From contig OX336348.1 of NCBI GenBank assembly GCA_946902875.1, positions 9,945,741 to 10,009,740 of the forward strand: a DNA stretch of 64,000 bases. The letters are read 5' to 3'. Shown here piece by piece: positions 1 to 9,733 of this stretch. Position 1 is the first letter of the stretch; every line of letters begins with the position of its first letter. The position numbers and the translations under genes were made by a program. This DNA comes from Nematopogon swammerdamellus (Eukaryota; Arthropoda; Insecta; Lepidoptera; Adelidae). Below the pieces are notes generated by a model. That model saw only the letters and a list, made by a program, of their open reading frames with translations, was not told where the DNA came from and ran no database searches.

Positions 1-2
1 CT

Positions 3-1556
3 AACTGTGAAGTTGAGAAGATCCTGAAATCCATCTCAACCAAGGCGGTAGGAGCTGACAGTTTAAGCCTGGACATGCTTGCATTGCTCCGGGATGAACT
101 GCTACCGCTTATCACCCATATCCTCAACCACTCCCTGGCGAGTGGAACATTTCCTACCGCCTGGAAGAAAGCATTCGTTATTCCCCTTCCTAAAACGCGA
201 AACCCTTCCTCGTTAAATCAATATCGACCGATATCGATTCTGCCCCTCCTATCCAAAATCCTTGAACGTATTGTTCACCAGCAGCTAGCTGACTTCCTTT
301 CTGTTAACCATTTAATGAACCCTATGCAATCGGGTTTTCGCCCCTGTCACAGCACTGTTTCTGCACTTGTCAAAGTGACTGATGATATCCGTCTTAGCAT
401 GGAAAATAAAGAACTCACAATTATCGTATTACTTGATTTCAGTAATGCTTTTAACACAGTCGACTTTGACATTATGATGGGTATCTTGCAATCTCTTAGC
501 TTATCTCCAGTGTCACTTGACTGGTTCGAATCTTATCTTCGCGGGCGTCAGCAGTGTGTAAGAATTGACAATGATTTCTCTGGCTGGAATGACTTGACTG
601 CTGGCGTACCTTAGGGTGGAGTGTTATCCCCATTATTGTTTTCTGTATTTATTAATCTTATTACAAAACTTTTAACATCTTCCTACCACCTATATGCCGA
701 TGACTTGCAGATTTACTTACACAGCTCGTTGGATAACCTGTCCCAAACTATTAATAATATGAACACTGAACTAGCGAGAGTGCATACATGGACTAAATCG
801 TATGGACTTAACGTCAATCCTAACAAGTCGCAGGTAATGATCGTAGGCAGTTCAAGACTATTATCTAGGATTAATTCTCCTACATTGCCTGAAATTACGT
901 TTAATGGGATTGACATTCCTTTCTCCACAACAGTAAAAAACCTGGGCATTCTCGTGGACCAATCAATGTCATGGGTGCCTCAGGTAAATATGGTCAGTCG
1001 TAAAGTTTTTGCTGCTGCGCATTCTCTGAGACGCTTACAGAACCTTCTCCCCGTTTCTACTAAGATTGCTCTTGCGCAATCCCTTCTACTCCCAATTCTC
1101 GACTATGCGGATATATGCTACTTGGATTTGACTGAGATTCTTCTAGACAAGCTTGAACGCTTGCAAAATTTGTGTATCCGTTTCGTATTTGGTCTGCGTA
1201 AATACGACCACGTCTCTCAGTTCCGTGCAAAGCTTGAGTGGCTACCGATTCGTCTCCGTAGAAACTGTCACATCCTCGGTCTTTTATATGGTGTATTAAA
1301 CAATCCTGATGCTACTGAATACCTTTGTTCTCGATTCCTTCCCCTCTCTTCTCACGGCCTTCCTCTTCGCTCTAGTGACGATAATGTTCTAGTGATACCT
1401 CGCCATTCTTCTGGTTTCTATACCGACTCTTTCACTGTCCACTCTGCACGTCTATGGAACTCATTGCCGTACCGCATTCGTCACTGTCAGACTCTTGGCA
1501 CATTCAAAATCTTGTTGAAGAAACATTATCTCAGCAGTTGCTCTGTTGTGGAATAA
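3..1556 (+). pseudogene. LINE reverse transcriptase, C-terminal part, one nonsense codon
   Basis: This frame is open from the left edge to 1556 except for a TAG at 612-614. It encodes the palm and thumb of a non-LTR reverse transcriptase. The YRPISILPLLSKILE and DFSNAFNTVDF segments precede the break, and the catalytic YADD follows at about 693. The stop falls at the usually invariant glutamine of the GVPQG motif, so a CAG to TAG change is the simplest explanation. The downstream part (about 310 residues) ends in the LWNSLP-type tail seen in CR1/Jockey-group LINEs. The 3' UTR runs to about 1908 and ends in TTCTA repeats. The N-terminal half and endonuclease lie beyond the left edge. Assignment to the CR1/Jockey group is by motif style only. 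No other break is seen, so the copy is fairly young. Confidence 0.85.
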
Positions 1557-1904
1557 GGTATTATGTATTTATTTATCTTATTATATACTTGTATCTATGT
1601 ATGGACATGTATATTTATATAAGTATGTTTTTATTTGTTTATGTATATATTTGTATAAGTATGTAGTATATATATATATATATTACTTTCCTGTCCAAAT
1701 GTCTGCACTACCCTTGTCATATTTCTTTCTCATTTACTTTCATCACCCAAAGGTTGACTGGAAGAAATCACTTAAAGTGATAAGTCCGCCTTTGCACGCT
1801 ACTGTTCTCTTGTTTCTGTGTGAATTATTGTTAGCTTCCATTCTTCTTCTGTATGTTATCTTCTGTCTTGTGTATCTCTGTGTTTTTGTGTGCAATAAAG
1901 GATT

Positions 1905-1993
1905 TCTATTCTATTCTATTCTATTCTACTACAGACTACTCTACTACAGATAGACGAACTACTACTACAGACTACTCTACTACAGATAGACTA
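1905..1993 (+). repeat. LINE 3' tail: TTCTA repeats running into CTACTACAGA-type repeats
   Basis: Just after an AATAAA-like hexamer (about 1893) there are several TTCTA units, then two rounds of a unit containing ACTACTCTACTACAGATAGA. Short tandem tails are typical of CR1-group LINE 3' ends. The second repeat may be target DNA or slippage during priming. Confidence 0.6.
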
Positions 1994-2160
1994 TCGAACG
2001 AGACGTGGGACGAGTCGTGTTTCAGTCTCAAGAATGAGCTGATCGAACCTAATCCAGTGGTTCGTTCCGGAGTCCATGTGATCGTTCCGGAGCACACTGC
2101 CGATTTGTTGGAATCCAGTTGTCTCGCCGCTCGTATGTGCTCCGAGACCCGCGTCGCAAA

Positions 2161-2277
2161 GTAATAAATTGGGACTTTTAACAGACTAATATAAAAACGT
2201 GGGGCGTATAATATGCGTAATAAATAACATGCGCCCCAAGTTTTTATATTAGTCTGTTAAAAGTCTCAATTTATTAC
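2161..2277. repeat. Hairpin with 46-bp inverted arms
   Basis: Arms at 2161-2206 and 2232-2277 are reverse complements with about two mismatches, around a 25-bp loop. The arm begins GTAATAAATT and ends GGGGCG. It encodes nothing and looks like a small palindromic MITE or foldback remnant. Confidence 0.75.
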
Positions 2278-2636
2278 TTATTCCGCTGACGCAGCGACAC
2301 AATGTGCCCTTTGGCATCCGACATGAGAAGACAGCACGCTAGTATTGCACGATTTCTTACCCAGACGTAAAATCTTAAGAAGGCCGAGGCTTGTGTCCTT
2401 ATTATTTTCTAGTTTTTTGTACAACTGTTTTTTTTTCTAGTTTTTTATTTTTAATAAACCGTTTAACTTAAAAGTTTTTTACCTATTTTTTTATTTACCC
2501 GTTTTTAGTTTGATTTTTGGCTCGTATAATTCATTACGTAAACTCGTCGTCCTTTCCAACTCTCTCATTCCATCTTTGTTACTCGGTTTCTTACCTGTCA
2601 ATTACTCACAATCAAGCTCCTCAATACATAACCCTT
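2278..2636. other. No gene seen; T-rich stretch
   Basis: No supported coding sequence. The stretch 2400-2510 is T-rich with recurring CTAGTTTTTT-like words, as in degenerate transposon ends. Confidence 0.4.
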
Positions 2637-2897
2637 CTAAAGACTCAATGCAACATACGCTTGCCCCTCCTCAAATAGTCTGGAGCCCAAATACACGACA
2701 GCACGGTCAACAGTACTGCCCTGCATTTTATGGACAGTGGAGGCCCATGACAAAATTATCGGTAACATCCGTCTCTCAGCTGTTCCATAATTAAACTTTG
2801 CTGGAAACTGTATGGCTATAGGATGGATAAGGTGTCCGCCGTCTCTTTCAAAATCAATTTGAACAGATGGTATGTCTGTTTCATACATTTGCGTTCG
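2637..2897 (-). pseudogene. Helitron helicase (PIF1-like) C-terminal fragment
   Basis: On the minus strand this frame reads through a segment containing [16 protein letters not shown] and then VDRAVVYLG. This matches the late helicase motifs of the PIF1-like helicase carried by animal Helitrons. About 85 residues are recognisable. The 5' side (higher coordinates) is cut off by the 130-bp satellite array, and no Rep (HUH) domain is present. It is a dead fragment. A cellular PIF1 is less likely because the context is wholly repetitive. Confidence 0.7.
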
Positions 2898-2898
2898 A

Positions 2899-5092
2899 CA
2901 AGTATGGGACACTCGTCCAAACAAACCAAATGAGCCCAAACTCGAGGGGGTTACTAGTAACGGTTGAAGAGTTCCACTGTTCACCTCCTGACTCCATCAT
3001 CAGACCCTCGTCACCAAGTGTATTGGTAGAAGTATGGGACACTCGTCCAAACCAACCAAATGAGCCCAAACTCGAGGGGGTTACTAGTAACGGTTGAAGA
3101 GTTCCACTGTACACCTCCTGACTCCATCATCAGACCCTCGTCACCAAGTGTATTGGTAAAAGTATGGGACACTCGTCCAAACCAACCAAATGAGCCCAAA
3201 CTCGAGGGGGTTACTAGTAACGGCTGAAGAGTTCCACTGTACACCTCCTGACTCCATCATCAGACCCTCGTCACCAAGTGTATTGGTAGAAGTATGGGAC
3301 ACTCGTCCAAACCAACCATATGAGCCCAAACTCGAGGGGGTTAATAGTAACGGTTGAAGAGTTCCACTGTACACCTCATGCCTCCATCATCAGACCCTCG
3401 TCACCAAGTGTATTGGTTAGAAGTATGGGACACTCGTCCAAACCAACCAAATGAGCCCAAACTCGAGGGGGTTACTAGTAACGGTTGAAAAGTTCCACTG
3501 TACACCTCCTGACTCCATCATCAGACCCTCGTCACCAAGTGTATTGGTAGAAGTATGGGACACTCGTCCAAACCAACCATATGAGCCCAAACTCGAGGGG
3601 GTTACTAGTAACGGTTGAAGAGTTCCACTGTACACCTCCTGACTCCATCATCAGACCCTCGTCACCAAGTGTATTGGTAGAAGTATGGGACACTCGTCCA
3701 AACCAACCATATGAGCCCAAACTCGAGGGGGTTACTAGTAACGGTTGAAGAGTTCCACTGTACACCTCCTGACTCCATCATCAGACCCTCGTCACCAAGT
3801 GTATTGGTAGAAGTATGGGACACTCGTCCAAACCAACCATATGAGCCCAAACTCGAGGGAGTTATTAGTAACGGTTGAAGAGTTCCACTGTCCACCTCCT
3901 GACTCCATTATCAGACCCTCGCCAAGTGTATTGGTAGAAGTATGGGACACTCGTCCAAACCAACCAAATGAGCCCAAACTCGAGGGGGTTACTAGTAACG
4001 GTTGAAGAGTTCCATTGTACACCTCCTGACTCCATCATCAGACCCTCGTCACCATGTGTATTGGTAGAAGTATGGAACACTCGTCCAAACTAACCAAATG
4101 AGCCCAAACTCGAGGGGGTTACTAGTAACTGTTGAAGAGTTCCACTGCCCACCTCCTGACTCCAACATCAGACCCTCGTCACCAAGTGTATTGGTAGAAG
4201 TATGGGACACTCGTCCAAACCAACCAAATGAGCCCAAACTCGAGGGGGTTACTAGTAACGGTTAAAGAGTTTTACTGTACACCTCCTGACTCCATCATCA
4301 GACTCTCGTCACCAAGTGTATTGGTAGAAGTATGGAACACTCGTCCAAACTAACCAAATGAGCCCAAACTCGAGGGGGTTACTAGTAACGGTTGAAGAGT
4401 TCCACTGTACACCTCCTGACTCCATCATCAGACCCTCGTCACCAAGTGTATTGGTAGAAGTATGGGACACTCTTCCAAACCAACCATATGAGCCCAAACT
4501 CGAGGGGGTTACTAGTAACGGTTGAAGAGTGCCACTGTCCACCTTCTGACTCCATCATCAGACCCTCGTCACCAAGCGTATTGGTAGAAGTATGGAACAC
4601 TCGTCCAAACCAACCATATGAGCCCAAACTCGAGGGGGTTACTAGTAACGGTTGAAGAGTTCCACTGTACACCTCCTGACTTCATCATCAGACCCTCGTC
4701 ACCAAGTATATTGGTAGAACTATGGGACACTCGTCCAAACCAACCAAATGAGCCCAAACTCGAGGGGGTTACTAGTCACGGTTGAAGAGTTCCACTGTAC
4801 ACCTCCTGACTCCATCATCAGACTCTCGTCACCCAGTGTATTGATAGAAGTATAGGACACTCGTCCAAACCAACCAAATGAGCCCAAACTCGAGGGGGTT
4901 ACTAGTAACGTTTGAGGAGTTCCACTGTACACCTCCTGACTCCATCATCAGACCCTCGTCACCAAGTGTATTGGTAGAAGTATGGAACACTCGTCCAAAC
5001 CAACCATATGAGCCCAAACTCGAGGGGGTTACTAGTAACGGTTGAAGAGTTCCACTGTCCTCCTCCTGACTCCATCATCAGACCCTCGTTAC
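2899..5092. repeat. Satellite array, about 17 units of 130 bp
   Basis: The phrase AGTATGGGACACTCGTCC recurs every 130 bp (from about 2899, 3030, 3160 and onward to about 4979). Single-base differences and a few indels occur, for example 3 bases missing near 3923 and one extra near 3418. The period is not a multiple of three, and each unit gives an overlapping minus-strand frame of about 77 codons that is an artefact of the repetition. A diverged single unit of the same sequence lies at about 59465-59600, so the array is an amplification inside a dispersed repeat. Confidence 0.95.
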
Positions 5093-5280
5093 CAAGTTGA
5101 AATTATCATAATATTGTATTGTCACGAGAACTCAATGTGTGTGCAAAGTTTCATAAAAATCGGTTCAGTAGAAGTAGTTGAAAAAGTTGTCGCAAGATTT
5201 GAAACAAAGATAGTAACAAACAAACAAATATACGGAGTCAAGCTGAATATAAAACCGTTTAATAACATTTTATATTGACA
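5093..5280 (+). other. End of the dispersed repeat carrying the satellite
   Basis: It contains the phrase GCAAAGTTTCATAAAAATCGGTTCAGTAGAAGTAG followed by AACAAACAAACAAATA. This is the kind of terminal sequence that recurs at ends of non-coding insect repeats. A related phrase (CAGTAGTTTTTGCGTGAAAG) ends the repeat at 22796-22850. No protein is supported. Confidence 0.4.
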
Positions 5281-5987
5281 AATGCAGAAATTTTTCTTCG
5301 ACTATATTTCTTTTCACTTTGTTTATTGGATATTTTGTTATATAATTTTTGGAATAGTTATACATATAGCTGAAATATTGTATTTTCAGTACTCTAATTG
5401 ATTGATTCGTAGGTGACATGTATGCATATTTTCTGCGAAGCGAATGTGTGACCCTATTTTGGCTGCTAACTTCACACCGGTCGTGTATGGTGGTGTACCT
5501 GTCATAGTTTTTTCTATTTTTGTTCTTTCAAAGTCGCTGCTTTGAAAAAAAAACTCCTACCATAACCCACCATATTATACTTAATCGTATACCACAAATA
5601 CACAAAGTAGGTTTCCATATAATATGCAACGGCAATAATTGTTCAAGGAGAGATAAAATCTATAAACTCGCCATATATCAATCAATAGCAGAACTTGTAT
5701 GAATGTCGTTCGATATTAAACCAGATGACAACCAACTCAATTGTTACATAATATTCTCACCGGTAGAGAAGGCTGATAAATGTTTCAAATGACGTCTATT
5801 AATTTTCTCAGCGAGTAATATTATACAGTAATATTAGGTATATTATACAGGATGTTGTGACGACCACTACATTAAATTTAGGAAATGATTATTGGAATCA
5901 ATAGTAACAAAAAGTCAAATAACTTTGTTCTGAATTCCCTCTAAATAAAAATTTGCAGCTTTCATACAAACTAATTTATTTATTTAG
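5281..5987. other. About 700 bp without recognisable features
   Basis: AT-rich sequence. Only short chance frames are present; no RNA gene or clear repeat was recognised. Confidence 0.4.
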
Positions 5988-6447
5988 TGTAAAAACTATT
6001 TAAAAAAATACAAAAACCGCCTTCAAAAATGTATGAAATAAAAAAAACTAACCCTAGAGTGCGGTGCGGTGCTAAAACAAGCAAAAATGATGCATGAAAG
6101 AAAGCCTTCTTTAGCACCGCCTTCAACTCTATGGTTTAATTTTTTTTTATTTCATACATTTTTGAAGGCGGTTTTTATATTTTTTTTAATAGTTTTTCAT
6201 TTGACGGTTTTTTTTGTAATTTTTTGCTATTAATGTACTCGGCGGAATCGCTCGGCCTTCGGCCCCGCGATTCCGCCTCGCTTTCCAATACTATCTTGAC
6301 CAAATTAAAATGGGACCACACGAGAAGCACCAGCTTTCAAATAAAAAAAGAACTTTCAAAATCGGTTCACCCAGTCGAAAGTTCTGACAAACATAAAAAA
6401 AATACAGTCGAATTGAGAACCTCTTCCTTTTTTTGAAGTCGGTTAAA
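5988..6447 (+). mobile_element. Palindromic non-coding element ending GAAGTCGGTTAAAAAG
   Basis: The left part is a hairpin. The arm with AACCGCCTTCAAAAATGTAT (about 6016) is repeated inverted up to about 6180, around a core with AGCACCGCCTTCAACTCT. It continues through GCTATTAATGTACTC, ATCTTGACCAAATTAAAATGGGACCAC and GAATTGAGAACCTC to GAAGTCGGTTAAAAAG. The same order occurs in the copy nested in the BEL element at 58.2-60.3 kb. It has no coding capacity and behaves as a MITE-like family. Confidence 0.7.
6241..6279. other. 39-bp hairpin insertion
   Basis: Arms GGCGGAATCGC (6241-6251) and GCGATTCCGCC (6267-6277) flank a GC-rich loop. The otherwise parallel copy at about 58560-58580 lacks these bases and reads ATGTACTCGCTTTCC directly. 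The base word CTCG stands on both sides. Confidence 0.7.
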
Positions 6448-7235
6448 AAGCGGATACCTATAACATACAGACATGCCGGTGGCGGACACCTATAACAAAC
6501 AGTAATGTAGGTGGCGGACACCTATAACATACAGATATGCCGGTAGCGGACACCTATAACAAACAGAAATGTCGGTGGCGGACACCTATAATATACAGAT
6601 ATGCCGGTAGCGGACACCTATAACAAACAGAAATGTCGGTGGCGGAAACCTATAACATACATATATGCCGATAGTGGACACCTATAACAAACAGAAATGC
6701 CGGTGGCGGACACCTATAACATACAGATATGCCGGTAGCGGACACCTATAACAAACAGAAATGTCGGTGGCGGACACCTATAACATACAGATATGCCGGT
6801 AGCGGACACCTATAACAAACAGAAATGTCGGTGGCAAACACCTATAATATACAGATATGCCGGTAGTGGACACCTATAACAAACAGAAAGTTCGGTGGCG
6901 GACACCTATAACATACAGATATGCCGGTAGCGGACACCTATAACAAACAGAAATGTCGGTGGCGGACACCTATAACATACAGATATGCCGGTAGTGGACA
7001 CCTATAACAAACCGAAATGTCGGTGGCGGACACCTATAACATACAGATATGCCGGTAGCGGACACCTATCCTATAACAAACAGAAATGTCGGTGGCGGAC
7101 ACCTATAACATACAGATATGCCGGTAGTGGACACCTATAACAAACAGAAATGTCGGTGGCGGACACCTATAACAACAGACATGCCGGTAGCGGACACCTA
7201 TAACATATAGACATGCCGGTGGCGGACACCTACAA
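6447..7235. repeat. Minisatellite of alternating 32-bp units
   Basis: About 24 units of 32 bp. Two variants alternate: AACATACAGATATGCCGGTA and AACAAACAGAAATGTCGGTG, each followed by GCGGACACCTAT, giving a 64-bp higher-order period. There are no unique spacers and no array-linked genes, so it is not a CRISPR array. Confidence 0.95.
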
Positions 7236-7550
7236 TATAATAAAATAAATGGTAGGGTGATACCCAACTGACTTTCTCGCTTGTTGGGCGAAATCAAGGT
7301 TTTTATGGTCGAAATTCAAAATATACTGACAGGACAGTTCCGTTGAATTAGTTAGGCGCTCGCAACAAACATTTTGTATGCAATATTTAATAGAAAGAAA
7401 CCTTCGTTTGTATGACAGCCCCCTTTTTTTGAGTTTTCCTGGAAAACTGATAATGGTATCTTTTTAGGCTAGTAATAGGGATTCAATGTGGAAAATACAA
7501 TAAAAATCGTTAGAGCCATTTTTGAGAAAATCGACCTTATCGAAATCATT

Positions 7551-7842
7551 TGTATGACAGCTACCCTTATTTTTTCGAATAAAAAAAAAACTAAAAAAAG
7601 ATTCCCCTAGATAATCGTTTCAAACTACTAAATATGAATTTTAATAGAAATCAGTTGAGCGGTTGAGGCGCAACGTCGCTGGACACATTGCCATAGACAA
7701 ATTTTGTATGACAGCTACCCTTATTTTTTCGAATTTTGAAAAACTAAAAAAAGGTACCCCTAGATTATCGTTTCAAACTACTAAATACGAATTTTGAACT
7801 AAATCGGTTGAGCGGTTTAGGCGCAAGGTCGCTGGACGTACA
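7551..7842 (+). repeat. Direct duplication of a ~150-bp unit
   Basis: Two copies start at TGTATGACAGCTACCCTTAT (7551 and 7705). Each runs to GCGCAACGTCGCTGGAC or GCGCAAGGTCGCTGGAC. A shorter related piece begins near 7410. It is the end region of a non-coding dispersed repeat. Confidence 0.75.
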
Positions 7843-7873
7843 CACACACACACACACACACACCCTCTCACAT

Positions 7874-7912
<39 letters not shown>
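7841..7912. repeat. (CA)n microsatellite
   Basis: CA dinucleotide run interrupted once near 7863-7872. Confidence 0.95.
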
Positions 7913-8045
7913 TGTTTCTCAAAACCACTTTTTTGGGATCGTTGAATGATATATAGCCCAAATCAGTCGAAATCTCAACTTCGAAATTTTGGACCATCAC
8001 AATACTTCCTTTCTCCTTATAGTCGCTCGAAAGTAAAAAATAATC

Positions 8046-8410
8046 AGCCTCGGTAGCTCGAGCTGAGTGGTGCGACTGATCGACCAGCGTTCGTGTTCAT
8101 AATCACACCTGGGCGCGGTCAGCACTTGCATGTGTGACTGTTTGACCTTTAGAGGCTGGCCGTGGTTCTGATTCCACGTAAAACTGTAGGTCCCACCACT
8201 TCTTACCTAACTAGGTGGTAGGGTTTCACATGCCTGGGTTGGTACCACCGCACTGAATGAAAGGTCGGTTGAAAAGGGTATGTAAGTAATCCGTGTTTTC
8301 CGTTCATTTCAGTGTAGCCTGCACGAGCGAAGGGAGACATTGACATGGCACCTAGTTCACCAAGGTGTTGTGTGGGTGATGTCGTCAACCGGGTCCGTTT
8401 CCATTTAAAA
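8046..8410 (+). mobile_element. SINE family A, diverged full-length copy
   Basis: The head reads TAGCTCGAGCTGAGTGGTGC and then GGGCGCGGTCAGCACTTGCA, a degenerate form of the 5S-like head seen at 58612. The shared core follows (AAACTGTAGGTCCC, ACTAGGTGGTAGGG, GGTTGGTACCACCGCACTGAATG), then the tail with GTGTAGCCTGCACGAG and GTCAACCGGGTCCGTTTCCAT. It is non-coding and relies on LINE enzymes. Confidence 0.75.
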
Positions 8411-8494
8411 CGAGCGAGGAAATGGTGCGTGTGTAAGAACAAAACGCCGCCCACGTTTTCTTTATCATAAAATAATGAAATAATGAAAAAATAC

Positions 8495-8740
8495 CTTTAT
8501 ACATCGTGATCGTCTCTTCGGGTTGCATTCCATCTGATGACTCAGAAACACTGCAGTTGTATGTTATCATTTGGTAACTGACGTTACCGCTTATTGTGAT
8601 TTCAACTGTAATATTCCTATTATCGTCACAGATTTTAGGTACAAACAGCCTTGTGCCATTTGCTTGATTATCCACCTCGAATAATATATATCCATTGTCG
8701 TCGGGAGACCGTGGCGGACGGAATATCTGTTTCCGTGATT
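8495..8740 (-). CDS. Candidate internal exon of a host gene, secreted or extracellular domain
   Basis: On the minus strand 246 bp (82 codons' worth) are open between a good acceptor (TTGTATTTTCAG, just above 8740) and a donor (AAAG then GTATTTTTTC, below 8495). The intron phase is 1 on both sides, as is common for exons encoding extracellular modules. The peptide runs from SRKQIFRPPRSPDDNGY to EETITMYKG. It has two cysteines and four N-glycosylation sequons (NGT, NIT, NVS, NCS), so a secreted or membrane protein is inferred. I do not recognise the family. SINEs lie on both sides, as expected of introns. It could also be a captured fragment in a transposon. Confidence 0.5.
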
Positions 8741-8784
8741 CTGAAAATACAATGGAAATAAAAAAAATCATTAATACAGTAGAG

Positions 8785-9128
8785 TACCGTGTGGCGCCGG
8801 TACATTAAAATAATAGCCCTCTTCATCTCTCCCCGTGTATGTCGTAAAAGGCGACTAAGGGATATGACTCCCTTCATATATTACTAGGTGGTAGGGTTTA
8901 ACCCGCCCTGGTTGGTACCACCGCACTGAAGGAAAGGTCGGTCGAAACGACTATATAAATAGTTAATAGTGTGGAACTGTCTCCCGGCGAGTGTATTTCC
9001 TGAATCCTTTAACCTGGGTGTCTTCAAGCGTCGTATTAACGGGCTAGACAGCCTAACAACAGTACGCAAATCTGCTGGCATGGCACCTAACTGAGCGTGA
9101 TTTCGAGAGGAGAGGTGATTTTCATTCA
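8785..9128 (+). mobile_element. SINE family A with alternative head (head 2)
   Basis: The head begins TACCGTGTGGCGCCGGTAC and contains CTCCCCGTGTATGTCGTAAA and GGCGACTAAGGGATATGAC. It is joined to the family A core (ACTAGGTGGTAGGGTTTAAC, GGTACCACCGCACTGAAGG). The tail after about 8965 is diverged. The same head recurs at 34728 (minus) and 56365. Confidence 0.7.
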
Positions 9129-9733
9129 TTTTCATTAATTTTTATTTAGCATAAATAGCCCTTACGAGCCGTGCACATTTTATAACAATTAGTATAAACA
9201 GATACAAACTCTTTGAAACAGTGTTAATAAAATAATATTATAAAAACCAATAAAATATACAGCGTAAAAATCACAAATTTAAATTCCAGTATCGGTCAAT
9301 ATCAATGTAAATTACAATTAAAATCATTATTATATTACATTCTTTCAAAGTAAAAATGGGTGTGACGTTTATTCATTCATTTAACATTTTAATAATTATA
9401 CTTAAATTTTACAAATACATTTATTCGATTAAATAATCTATACATATAATAAAATCGTTAAATTAATAATCTCTCTTTGTCTCTACGCGCATCACGCAAA
9501 AACCACTGAACGGAATTTGACGAAACTTTGTATAGTGACAGTGTATATCCCGGATTAACATAATAAACAAAAAAATATAATAAAAATTAAAATTATTATA
9601 AAATTTTAATGACAAGTTGAAAACGGAGAACTGTCATCTCGACGTGAGCTGGCCGGTGACAATGTTTGATAAATAAAAAATTAAAAAAATTGAAGTCGAA
9701 CTTATGTCGCTGTCATTGGTGCAATTTATATTT
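9129..9733. other. AT-rich stretch, transposon-end-like words only
   Basis: No gene seen. The phrase CGCAAAAACCACTGAACGGA near 9500 resembles terminal segments of non-autonomous insect repeats. The rest is AT-rich. Confidence 0.4.

Noticed and set aside
2881..5017. Series of 62-77 codon minus-strand frames with SSLGSFGWFGRVSHT
   Set aside because: Each is one unit of the 130-bp satellite. The period is not a multiple of three, so the frames cannot join into one protein.
6447..7235. CRISPR array
   Set aside because: Repeats are contiguous 32-bp units with no unique spacers, and the DNA is eukaryotic.
7773..8000. Cysteine/valine-rich minus-strand protein
   Set aside because: It is a translation of the (CA)n microsatellite.
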